32,444 nucleotides of DNA from DASZHA01 sp049644325 (GTDB lineage Bacteria; Chloroflexota; Dormibacteria; DASZGP01): assembly GCA_049644325.1 (NCBI GenBank), contig JBARRR010000002.1:1-32444 (forward strand). Reading direction: 5' to 3'. The notes under the pieces are model-generated. The model had not been told where the DNA came from, did no database searches, and saw only the letters and a program-made list of their open reading frames with translations. Numbering within the stretch: position 1 is the first letter of the stretch; the number at the start of each line of letters is the position of its first letter. Both the position numbers and the translations under genes were made by a program. Of the stretch, positions 25,553 through 31,828 are shown one piece after another.

Positions 25553-25558
25553 TATAAT
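25553..25558 (+). promoter_or_regulatory. TATAAT -10 element before the TatA-like gene
   Basis: A perfect TATAAT lies 33 bases before the ATG at 25592, in a GC-rich setting. The -35 region at the expected distance is a poor match, so this may be a promoter dependent on an activator or an alternative element. It is the best promoter candidate for the short TatA-like gene. Confidence 0.4.
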
Positions 25559-25591
25559 CAGCCCGATCGCCGCCTGGCGAGGAGGTGCTAG

Positions 25592-25783
25592 ATGCTGGGG
25601 CACTGGTGGATCTTGTTGATCATTGTGGCGGCCGCAGTGCTCCTACTGGCGCCGGCCTGGCTGCCCTGGCTGGGGCGGCGATCGGCGCGGGCGGTACGGG
25701 ATATCCCCAAGGCTAGCAAGGAGGCCAGCGAGCGCTTCAAGGAGGAGCTCAAGGCGGACGATCCGCCAAAGCCCGGGGGCTAG
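25592..25783 (+). CDS. TatA-like small membrane protein
   Basis: This 63-residue protein has an N-terminal transmembrane helix (WWILLIIVAAAVLLLAP), a hinge with PAWLPWLGR, then an amphipathic basic/acidic helix (SARAVRDIPKASKEASERFKEEL) and a short tail. TatA/TatE twin-arginine translocase components have just this shape, with an LGR or LP-x-LGR hinge. The expected Phe-Gly hinge (FG-x-KLPELG) is not present, so it may be a TatA homologue or only a look-alike. AGGAGGT at 25580-25586 is 5 bases before the ATG. No tatC is in the window. Confidence 0.6.
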   Translation: MLGHWWILLIIVAAAVLLLAPAWLPWLGRRSARAVRDIPKASKEASERFKEELKADDPPKPGG

Positions 25784-25800
25784 GCGGCTATGGGAGCCGC
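25753..25800. terminator. Two adjacent hairpins between convergent genes
   Basis: The first hairpin is GGCGGA-CGA-TCCGCC (25753-25767), inside the last codons of the TatA-like gene. The second is GCGGCT-ATGGG-AGCCGC (25784-25800), just after its stop. Both are perfect 6-bp stems. Neither has a T-run, so if they stop transcription it would be by a U-tract-independent or roadblock mode. They lie where the TatA-like and cyclic-nucleotide-domain genes converge. Confidence 0.4.
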
Positions 25801-25821
25801 TGGGGAGGCCAGACCGGGCGC

Positions 25822-26403
25822 CTAAGCCCTGGGCTTGCCGCTCCTGCGCCGGTTGGTCGAGCCCCGAGCGGCCTTCGGCGTGGCAGCAGTGACCGCCGGC
25901 TTGGCCTTCGGCCGCGGTCGCGACGCGCGCTTGGCGCCAACCCTCTTGGTGGCCTCGGCGGCTTCGGGCGCATGGTGCAGGAGGGCGAAGAACTGGTCGT
26001 TGCGGAGGGCGATGACCTCCAGCCTGGTCCTGGCGCGCACCGTCGCCGTGCGCCGGGGCGGCGTGAGGAGGCCGATCTCGCCGAAGAAGTCGCCAGGGTC
26101 GAGGCGCCGGATCCTGCGGTACTTGTTGGCGTCGTCGAACTGAAGCACCTCGGCCTGCCCGCTGACAACGACGAAGAAGCCGTTGGCGTAAGTCCCCTCG
26201 CGGATGACGGTCTCGCCGGTGGTGTAGGTTTCGAGCTTGGCCTGCTTTAAAAGTGCGGCGACCTGGTCGCCGGACAGGCGCGGAAAGGCCTCCGCCACCT
26301 CCTTTCGCAGGCTTCCCGAGGACCCCTGTTTGGTGCCCCTTCGCTTCGCCACCTCGGTATTTTGCTTCATTCGGCCGGGCTTCGGCGCAGGCCGGCTGAA
26401 CAT
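25822..26403 (-). CDS. Cyclic-nucleotide-binding-domain protein with basic tails
   Basis: This is a 193-residue protein (from ATG 26403) with one cNMP-binding domain at about residues 30-140: AFPRLSGDQVAALLKQAKLETY, ETVIREGTYANGFFVVVSGQAEVL, and the phosphate-binding cassette FFGEIGLLTPPRRTATVRA, with the Glu and Arg that hold cAMP/cGMP. No CRP-type HTH follows. Instead the C-terminus is a Lys/Arg/Ala/Pro-rich tail (KRVGAKRASRPRPKAKPAV and on to RRRSGKPRA), and the first 30 residues are also basic. Basic histone-H1-like tails often bind nucleic acid or other polyanions; that is my inference. The start is not firm: an in-frame GTG at 26409 lies just upstream and ATG 26370 is an alternative; none has a good ribosome-binding site. 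Confidence 0.85.
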   Translation of the reverse strand: MFSRPAPKPGRMKQNTEVAKRRGTKQGSSGSLRKEVAEAFPRLSGDQVAALLKQAKLETYTTGETVIREGTYANGFFVVVSGQAEVLQFDDANKYRRIRRLDPGDFFGEIGLLTPPRRTATVRARTRLEVIALRNDQFFALLHHAPEAAEATKRVGAKRASRPRPKAKPAVTAATPKAARGSTNRRRSGKPRA

Positions 26404-26486
26404 CGCCACCCAACCGAGCTGATGCTTGAGGTCACGGTTGACGGCTCATTACGATCTGGGCAGCATCGGCTGAATCGCGAGGCAAC

Positions 26487-27905
26487 ATGAAGGGCAAGCA
26501 GTACGACCTGGTGGTGGTGGGGTCCGGTCCGGCCGGCGAGAAGGCAGCCGCCCACGCCGCCTACTTCGGCAAATCGGTAGCCCTGGTCGAGCGCCACCGT
26601 AACCTCGGCGGCGTGGTTGTGAGCAATGCCGGCATCCCCACCAAGACGATGCGAGAGGCGGCCCTGTATGTGACCGGCTTCCGCAAGCGGGATATCTACG
26701 GTCTGGGCCTCCAGATGCAGCCGGAGCTGACCCTGATGCTGTTGCGCCAGCGGACCGCTGAGGTCATTGGCACCATGGCCAAGCAGGTCAGGCACAACAT
26801 GGACCGCCACGGCATCGACGTCATCCGCGGCACGGCGCGCCTCACCGGGCCGAACACCGTCTCGGTCGCGGCGGGGCGGGCGACGCGCGAGGTCGAGGGC
26901 CGGGCGATCCTGCTGGCCACCGGTTCACGGCCGTTTCATCCCGACGACGTGCCCTTCGACGACCCCGATGTCCACGACTCCGAGACCGTTCTCGACATCG
27001 ACCACGCCTTTGCGTCGATCCTGGTCATCGGCAGTGGAGCGGTCGGCAGCGAGTACGCCTCGATCATGGCGTCGCTGGGAATCCGCGTCACGCTGGTCGA
27101 GGCGGGGCCGAGAATCCTGGCTATCGCCGATGGGGAGATGTCGACCGAGCTGGCTCGCAACATGGCCCTGGAAGGCATCGACATCCACATCAATACCCGC
27201 ACCGAGTCCATCAGCCGGGAGCGGGGTCGCCTGACCGTGACGCTCAGCGACGGCAAGAAGCTCCGCCCCGGCAAGGTGCTCTTCGCGGTGGGGCGCACCA
27301 GCAACAGCGACGACCTGGGACTGGAGGAGGTTGGCGTGGAGCTGGGCAATCGCGGCACTGTGGTTGTCGATGAGCGGTTCCAGACCAGCGTGCCCAGCAT
27401 CTTTGCCGCCGGCGACCTGATCGGCCCTCCGGGGCTGGCCTCGGTCTCCGTCGAGCAGGGTCGGGTGGCCGCCTCCGCGGCGTGCGGCACGAGCTATGCC
27501 AGCAGTGGCCACTTCGTGGCGCCCAGCGGTGTCTACAGCATTCCCGAGGTCGCCTGGGTGGGGCTCACCGAGGAGCATGCGATAGAACGTGGGGTGCGTT
27601 ACGCGGTCGGGCGCTCGGACTTCCGAGGCAACTCACGGGCCAACATCGGTGGCATGACCGATGGCCTGGTCAAGCTGATCTTCGACCCCAAGGATCGCCG
27701 CGTCCTCGGGGCCCATGCCGTGGGCGAGATCGCCGCCGAGATCATCCACATCCCGCAGGCGGTGATCCAGTTCAACGGCGACCTCGACTACTTCGTGCAC
27801 GCCACCTTCAACGTGCCGACGTGGAGCGACGCCTTCAAGATGGCCGCCTTCGACGGCCTGGGCAAGCTCGAGGCCTCCAGCCTGGTGCGCTCGGCCACGA
27901 TCTAG
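26487..27905 (+). CDS. sthA: Soluble pyridine nucleotide transhydrogenase (Sth-like)
   Basis: This 472-residue flavoprotein interconverts NADPH and NADH in Sth-type enzymes. The FAD site is DLVVVGSGPAGEKAA (residues 7-21); the NAD(P) site is ILVIGSGAVGSEYAS. IPTKTMREAALYVTGF near residue 50 is the Sth-specific sequence after the redox loop, and the second FAD block is PSIFAAGDLIG. The dimerisation domain ends with HAVGEIAAEIIHI and FNVPTWSDAFKMAAFDG. Unlike dihydrolipoamide dehydrogenases, the active-site loop GGVVVSNAGIPTK has no cysteine, so it cannot do disulfide chemistry. It starts at ATG 26487. It is the last gene before the tRNA and has no operon partner. Confidence 0.9.
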   Translation: MKGKQYDLVVVGSGPAGEKAAAHAAYFGKSVALVERHRNLGGVVVSNAGIPTKTMREAALYVTGFRKRDIYGLGLQMQPELTLMLLRQRTAEVIGTMAKQVRHNMDRHGIDVIRGTARLTGPNTVSVAAGRATREVEGRAILLATGSRPFHPDDVPFDDPDVHDSETVLDIDHAFASILVIGSGAVGSEYASIMASLGIRVTLVEAGPRILAIADGEMSTELARNMALEGIDIHINTRTESISRERGRLTVTLSDGKKLRPGKVLFAVGRTSNSDDLGLEEVGVELGNRGTVVVDERFQTSVPSIFAAGDLIGPPGLASVSVEQGRVAASAACGTSYASSGHFVAPSGVYSIPEVAWVGLTEEHAIERGVRYAVGRSDFRGNSRANIGGMTDGLVKLIFDPKDRRVLGAHAVGEIAAEIIHIPQAVIQFNGDLDYFVHATFNVPTWSDAFKMAAFDGLGKLEASSLVRSATI

Positions 27906-27941
27906 CCCCGGGTCCAGCGCCCGCTCAGCGATGCGGGGCAT

Positions 27942-27963
27942 GCGAACACCTGTTCGCTATAAT
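27942..27963 (+). promoter_or_regulatory. LexA/SOS-like palindrome abutting a TATAAT -10 box
   Basis: GCGAACACCTGTTCGC (27942-27957) is a perfect 7-bp inverted repeat with a 2-base centre. It contains CGAAC-N4-GTTCG, the consensus of LexA boxes in Gram-positive and related bacteria. TATAAT (27958-27963) follows directly, so a repressor bound here would cover the -35/-10 spacer. The -35 hexamer is poor. Transcription would start near 27970, about 37 bases before tRNA-Leu. LexA itself is not in this window, and binding is inferred. Confidence 0.65.
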
Positions 27964-28006
27964 CGGAGAGTGGCGCCAACTCGGCTGGATAAGCTTAGGG
28001 TCACTC

Positions 28007-28093
28007 GCGGCGGTGGTGTAATTGGTAGCCACGATAGCCTCAAAAGCTATTGTCCGAAAGGACGTGTGGGTTCGACTCCCACCCGCCGCACCA
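28007..28093 (+). tRNA. tRNA-Leu (anticodon CAA)
   Basis: The acceptor stem GCGGCGG (28007-28013) pairs with CCGCCGC (28083-28089), followed by A and an encoded CCA (28091-28093). The anticodon arm is ATAGC-CTCAAAA-GCTAT, giving anticodon CAA, which reads UUG. The long variable arm (GTCC-GAAA-GGAC) marks it as class II, and the T arm is GTGGG-TTCGACT-CCCAC. All stems pair, so the gene is intact and no intron interrupts it. The LAGLIDADG-type gene starts directly downstream and its frame is open back into the tRNA. Confidence 0.97.
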
Positions 28094-28097
28094 GCAC

Positions 28098-28868
28098 GTG
28101 ACCTGGCCCGGCGACGCCGTGGATTTGGCGCTGGCACTTTACCGGGAAAGCCGCAGCGCCTCGGCAGTCGAACGCCTGACGGGGATCCCCCGGTCGACGA
28201 TTCGAGGCTGGGTTAAGGAGGATCAAGGCGCCGGATCGCCCGGGTTCGTGCGCCCAGGTAGGACCTGCTCTCGTTGTGGGCCAAGTAATGAGCTCCCAGA
28301 ACCCGCATATGCCTACCTGCTCGGCCTATACCTGGGCGACGGAACGATCACGGTGCGTCGCAAGGGCGTGTCGCAACTTCGCATCTCCCAAGACGCCCGT
28401 TATCGCGACCTCATCGACCTCTGCCGGGATGCCCTCGGCCGGGTTCAGCCCAACCGTGTCCGGTTCGTCCAGAGAGAGGGTTGTGTCGAAGTCTCGTCGT
28501 ACTCGAAGCACTGGACCCATCTTTTCCCTCAAGCGGGCCCCGGTCCTAAGCACACCCGCACGATCGCGCTTGAATCGTGGCAACAGGCGATCGTAGACGC
28601 CTACCCGAAGGAGCTGATTCGCGGCCTAATCCATTCCGATGGATGCCGGTCGATGAACGCCATAACCCACGCTGGTCGAACTGGCCGGGTCCGGTACGAA
28701 TACCCCCGCTACTTCTTCACCAACACCTCGACGGACATACTCCGGATCTTCACCGACACCTGCGACAGCCTGGGCGTCCATTGGACCAGGGCGAACGCCA
28801 GGAACGTCGCCGTGTCCCGTCAGGCCGACGTGGCTTTCCTCGATACCTTCATCGGCCCGAAGTCATAG
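28098..28868 (+). CDS. HTH-LAGLIDADG homing-endonuclease-like protein
   Basis: This 256-residue protein (from GTG 28098) has an N-terminal helix-turn-helix (ALYRESRSASAVERLTGIP then STIRGWVKEDQ), a CSRCG cysteine pair, and two LAGLIDADG-type motifs: LLGLYLGDG (residues 74-82) and LIRGLIHSDG (173-182), with the catalytic Asp in each. SYSKHWTHLFPQAGPGPKH and YPRYFFTNTSTDILRIF are segments I know from a family common in actinobacteria, often labelled transcriptional regulator. The frame is open from TTG 28050 inside the tRNA, and the extra residues (GFDSHPP) are read-through of its T arm. I prefer GTG 28098, 4 bases after the tRNA. The base composition looks less GC-rich than that of its neighbours, suggesting acquisition. 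Confidence 0.85.
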   Translation: MTWPGDAVDLALALYRESRSASAVERLTGIPRSTIRGWVKEDQGAGSPGFVRPGRTCSRCGPSNELPEPAYAYLLGLYLGDGTITVRRKGVSQLRISQDARYRDLIDLCRDALGRVQPNRVRFVQREGCVEVSSYSKHWTHLFPQAGPGPKHTRTIALESWQQAIVDAYPKELIRGLIHSDGCRSMNAITHAGRTGRVRYEYPRYFFTNTSTDILRIFTDTCDSLGVHWTRANARNVAVSRQADVAFLDTFIGPKS

Positions 28869-28895
28869 CCCGCGGTCGATTCGTAGGATATACGG

Positions 28896-29735
28896 GTGTC
28901 TGGCCCAGACCTGGTAAGCGTCCCCTCGGTCACGCGCGTCCGCCGCCGCCGAGGGTGGAGCCGGAAGCGCGTGATCATGGCCATTGCCGTGATCGTGGTC
29001 GTGCTCGCAGCGACCGTCTTCGGCCTGACCGAGGGTCGGGCCCTCTGGCACAAGTACCAGGACCGACCTACCGCCGATTCGCACCCCGCCGACCAGGGGC
29101 AGCTCAACAACCTGCAGCCGGTGGCCAACCCGGCCGACAACCGCAACGGCCGGGGGACGGCGCCGGAACCCTCCTCGATTCCCGCGACAACACTGCTGCA
29201 GGTGCCGTACACGGTGCAGGCTCCAGGCAACAACTGGAAGGAGTTCGAGAACGCCTGCGAGGAGGACGCCGTCTTCATGGACCACCTCTACGTGGAGGGC
29301 GACAAGCGGGGCGACGTCCCTGTGCCCGAGGCGACCGACGCCATTCGCGCCATGGAGAAGTGGCAGGTGGTCAACTGGGGCGCGGAGAAGGACCTGACCC
29401 TGGAGAAGACGGGCCAGTTCGCCAAGGCCTACTACGGCTACAACTACCGTGTCTTCCCGGCCACCAAGGAGAGCATCGAGCAGGAGCTGGCGGCGGGCAG
29501 GCCGGTGATCATCCCGGTCATGACCCACTCCCTCGAGAACCACAACTACGGCGCCCAGACCGTCTACCACGAGGTCCTGATCAAGGGCTACACCGATGCC
29601 GGGGTGGTCACCAACGACGGCGGCATCTGGCAGGGCAAGAACTGGTTTTACTCCTGGAAGATCGTCTTCCAGGCAATCGACGCCCAGACCCCGAAGCTGA
29701 ACCAGGGGCGGCTGGCGCTGGTCCTGACCAAGTAA
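28896..29735 (+). CDS. C39-like cysteine peptidase, membrane-anchored
   Basis: This 279-residue protein starts at GTG 28896. An N-terminal basic stretch (RVRRRRGWSRKR) is followed by one membrane helix (residues ~27-44) and a Pro/Asn-rich linker. The peptidase_C39_2 domain covers ~95-270: LLQVPYTVQAPGNNWKEF, then NACEEDAVFMDHLYVEGD with the catalytic Cys, VYHEVLIKGY with the catalytic His, and VVTNDGGIWQGKNWFYSW. This matches C39-like domains, which cut short peptides or peptidoglycan cross-bridges in characterised relatives. The substrate here is unknown. It stands alone between the tRNA/LAGLIDADG unit and the DAHP synthase gene. Confidence 0.88.
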   Translation: MSGPDLVSVPSVTRVRRRRGWSRKRVIMAIAVIVVVLAATVFGLTEGRALWHKYQDRPTADSHPADQGQLNNLQPVANPADNRNGRGTAPEPSSIPATTLLQVPYTVQAPGNNWKEFENACEEDAVFMDHLYVEGDKRGDVPVPEATDAIRAMEKWQVVNWGAEKDLTLEKTGQFAKAYYGYNYRVFPATKESIEQELAAGRPVIIPVMTHSLENHNYGAQTVYHEVLIKGYTDAGVVTNDGGIWQGKNWFYSWKIVFQAIDAQTPKLNQGRLALVLTK

Positions 29736-29766
29736 CACCCCGGGCCTCCGATAACCTTTTGACGGC

Positions 29767-30780
29767 ATGTTGATCTTGATGGACGCCCACGCCACCGACC
29801 TGCAGATCGACGCTGTGTGCGCCGAGGTCGAAGCCCGTGGCTTCAAGCCGGTCAAACTGCCCGGCGCCGACCGCACCGCCATTGGCGTGCTGGGGTCAAA
29901 CCCGATCAGCCTCAAGGACTCCATCGTCAGCATGCCCGGGGTGGTTGACGCCGTGCCCGTCAGCAAGCCATTCAAGCTGGTGGGGCGCGAGTTCCACCCC
30001 GCGCCGACGGTGGTCCATGTCGGTGACGTCCACATCGGTGACACCGCCTTCGTGGTTATGGGCGGACCATGCTCGGTGGAGAGCGAGGAGCAGCTGATGA
30101 CCACCGCCGAGGCGGTCGCCGCGGCCGGCGGCCACATGCTGCGAGGCGGCGCCTTCAAGCCACGGACGTCGCCCTACTCGTTCAGGGGCCTGGGCGAGGC
30201 AGGGCTCAAGCTGCTGGCCCAGGCCCGCGACCGCTATGGACTGCCGGTGGTCACCGAGGTCATGAACATCGAGGACGTCCCCCTGGTCAGCGAGTACGCC
30301 GACATGCTCCAGATCGGCGCCCGCAATATGCAGAACTACGGCCTGCTCGAGGCTGCCGGGCGCGCCAACCGCCCCATCCTGCTGAAGCGCGGCATGAGCA
30401 GCACGATCGAGGAGTGGCTGCTGGCGGCGGAGTACATCCTCAGCCAGGGCAACCCCAATGTCGTCCTCTGCGAGCGCGGCATCCGCACCTTCGAGACCTA
30501 CACCCGCTTCACCACCGATATCAGCGCCGTCCCCATGGTCCGGGAGCTGAGCCACCTGCCGATCATCGTCGACCCCAGCCAGGGAACCGGGAAGTGGAAG
30601 CTGGTCGGCCCGGTGGCGCTGGCCGGCCTGGCGGCGGGCGCCGACGGGCTGATCGTCGAGGTCCACCCTCATCCCGACCACGCCCTCAGCGATGGCGCCC
30701 AGTCCCTCACGCCGCGCAACTTCGCCGCCATGATGGAGCAGCTACGGCTGCTGGCCGCCCCTCTCCAGCGACAGGTCTGA
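29767..30780 (+). CDS. aroF: 3-deoxy-7-phosphoheptulonate (DAHP) synthase, type I-beta
   Basis: DAHP synthase condenses phosphoenolpyruvate and erythrose-4-phosphate, the first step to aromatic amino acids. The 337 residues comprise an N-terminal ferredoxin-like regulatory domain (1-70, LILMDAHATDLQID...) and a TIM barrel with GGPCSVES, RGGAFKPRTSPYSFRG, LLKRGMSSTIEEWL, and IVEVHPHPDHALSDGAQSL. The metal ligands are expected to be Cys102, His272, Glu298 and Asp309; three are present, but residue 272 is Gln (IIVDPSQGTGKW, codon CAG at 30580-30582). Families normally have His there. The start is ATG 29767; no clear ribosome-binding site is seen. The 8 bases after its stop lead directly into the next gene. 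Confidence 0.95.
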   Translation: MLILMDAHATDLQIDAVCAEVEARGFKPVKLPGADRTAIGVLGSNPISLKDSIVSMPGVVDAVPVSKPFKLVGREFHPAPTVVHVGDVHIGDTAFVVMGGPCSVESEEQLMTTAEAVAAAGGHMLRGGAFKPRTSPYSFRGLGEAGLKLLAQARDRYGLPVVTEVMNIEDVPLVSEYADMLQIGARNMQNYGLLEAAGRANRPILLKRGMSSTIEEWLLAAEYILSQGNPNVVLCERGIRTFETYTRFTTDISAVPMVRELSHLPIIVDPSQGTGKWKLVGPVALAGLAAGADGLIVEVHPHPDHALSDGAQSLTPRNFAAMMEQLRLLAAPLQRQV

Positions 30781-30788
30781 GCGTGTAG

Positions 30789-31334
30789 GTGCAACCGCCG
30801 CGGGGGGGGCCATTCCACCGAAGCAACCGCGGACGCCGCGTCCTGCTGGCGCTGTCCTTCGGAGCCATCGGCCTAACCCTGGCGGTGGTGGTGCTCGCCG
30901 GGCTGGGGACGTTCTTCATCGTCAACAGCGGCCAGGCGAAGGTCATCAACAGCACCGGCGAACTTCCCAAGGAGCTGATCCTCTGCCCGAACTTCGCGGC
31001 CAACCGCATGGTCCTGGTCGACCTCGGCCGGGCCGGCAAGCGCTACCGCGTCGAGGGAGAGTGCCCCGTGACCCCGTCCGAGGCCAAGGATCCCTACATC
31101 GCCGACCTGCAGTACAACGGCTGGACGGTGCACTCGGACGACAGCGGCAACATCGGCGGATACCGGTACTCCAGCCGCGAGCTGATCAGCATCGTCCTGA
31201 CGCAGAGCTCAAACAGCGCCAACACCACCGCTGTCACGATCGACATGTCCACCGGGCAGGATGTGCCCTCGGACTTCCCGCCGGCGACGCCCTCGGCGGC
31301 TCCCAGCCCCAGCGCCCGGGTCAGCCCCCGTTAG
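30789..31334 (+). CDS. Single-pass membrane protein of unknown function
   Basis: I do not recognise this 181-residue protein. It starts at GTG 30789, 8 bases after the DAHP synthase stop, so both may share a transcript. A basic N-terminus (RSNRGRR) is followed by a long hydrophobic helix (LALSFGAIGLTLAVVVLAGLG, residues ~19-45). The exported part begins AKVINSTGELPKELILCPNF and includes paired Cys residues (LCPN near 66 and GECP near 92). The C-terminus is Ser/Pro/Ala-rich (PPATPSAAPSPSARVSPR), a typical cell-wall or periplasmic linker. The function is unknown. Confidence 0.75.
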   Translation: MQPPRGGPFHRSNRGRRVLLALSFGAIGLTLAVVVLAGLGTFFIVNSGQAKVINSTGELPKELILCPNFAANRMVLVDLGRAGKRYRVEGECPVTPSEAKDPYIADLQYNGWTVHSDDSGNIGGYRYSSRELISIVLTQSSNSANTTAVTIDMSTGQDVPSDFPPATPSAAPSPSARVSPR

Positions 31335-31344
31335 CCGCGGCGGG

Positions 31345-31818
31345 TCACTTGCAGGCAACCACGAGCTTGCCGTCAGCGCCGACGGCGATGGTGGCTGTCG
31401 CTGCCGAGTCCTCAGTCACGCTGCCGCCGCAGCTGGCCGCGGCGCCGGCCGCCTTCTGCATCTGGTCCATCTTGGCGGCGAGGTCCTTGAGGCGCTGGAC
31501 GACGTCGAGAAGCTGGGGCCCCGACAGGTTCTGGGAGTTGACCAGCCGATCGTTAAGGGCCTGGCGGCTGAGCTTGGCGTAATTGGTCCAGTCGGCGTCG
31601 GGTATCACCGTCACGGTGTATGCCCCGGGGGCGAGGTCGCCGTTGGAGCTCTCGCCGGGGGACGGCGAGAAGGTCTCGGCACCGCCCTTGGGGCTTGTTA
31701 CGACGACGCGGACCGGGATCTTGGTGGTGTTCATCACGGTGATCGTCGGTACGCAGCCAGAGAGCACCACGCTGGCGCCCGCGAGGAGGACCATCCGACC
31801 TATCCGGGTGCGGTTCAC
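31345..31818 (-). CDS. Putative lipoprotein of unknown function
   Basis: This 157-residue protein begins at GTG 31818 with a lipoprotein signal (NRTRIGRMVLLAGASVVLSGC), so the lipidated Cys is near residue 22. A beta-rich part follows (PTITVMNTTKIPVRVVV, then APGAYTVTVIPDADW), then a predicted helical segment (LLDVVQRLKDLAAKMDQMQKAA). Two further cysteines occur near the end (AAASCGGS and VVACK) and may form a disulfide. No named domain is recognised. It starts 10 bases after the stop of the upstream minus-strand gene and is probably co-transcribed with it. An upstream start is possible in frame but would give no signal peptide. Confidence 0.75.
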   Translation of the reverse strand: MNRTRIGRMVLLAGASVVLSGCVPTITVMNTTKIPVRVVVTSPKGGAETFSPSPGESSNGDLAPGAYTVTVIPDADWTNYAKLSRQALNDRLVNSQNLSGPQLLDVVQRLKDLAAKMDQMQKAAGAAASCGGSVTEDSAATATIAVGADGKLVVACK

Positions 31819-31828
31819 CTCGGCGGCC

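Noticed and set aside
27905..27939. GCCCCG...CGGGGC pairing after the transhydrogenase as an intrinsic terminator
   Set aside because: The stem is only 6 bp with a 23-base loop and no T-run.
28007..28093. Group I intron or integrated element splitting the tRNA
   Set aside because: The tRNA folds completely with an encoded CCA and no insertion, and no second partial tRNA copy (att repeat) was found downstream.
28050..28097. TTG 28050 inside tRNA-Leu as the true start of the LAGLIDADG gene
   Set aside because: The added residues simply read through the tRNA T arm and are not part of the HTH; GTG 28098 just after the tRNA is more natural, though not proven.
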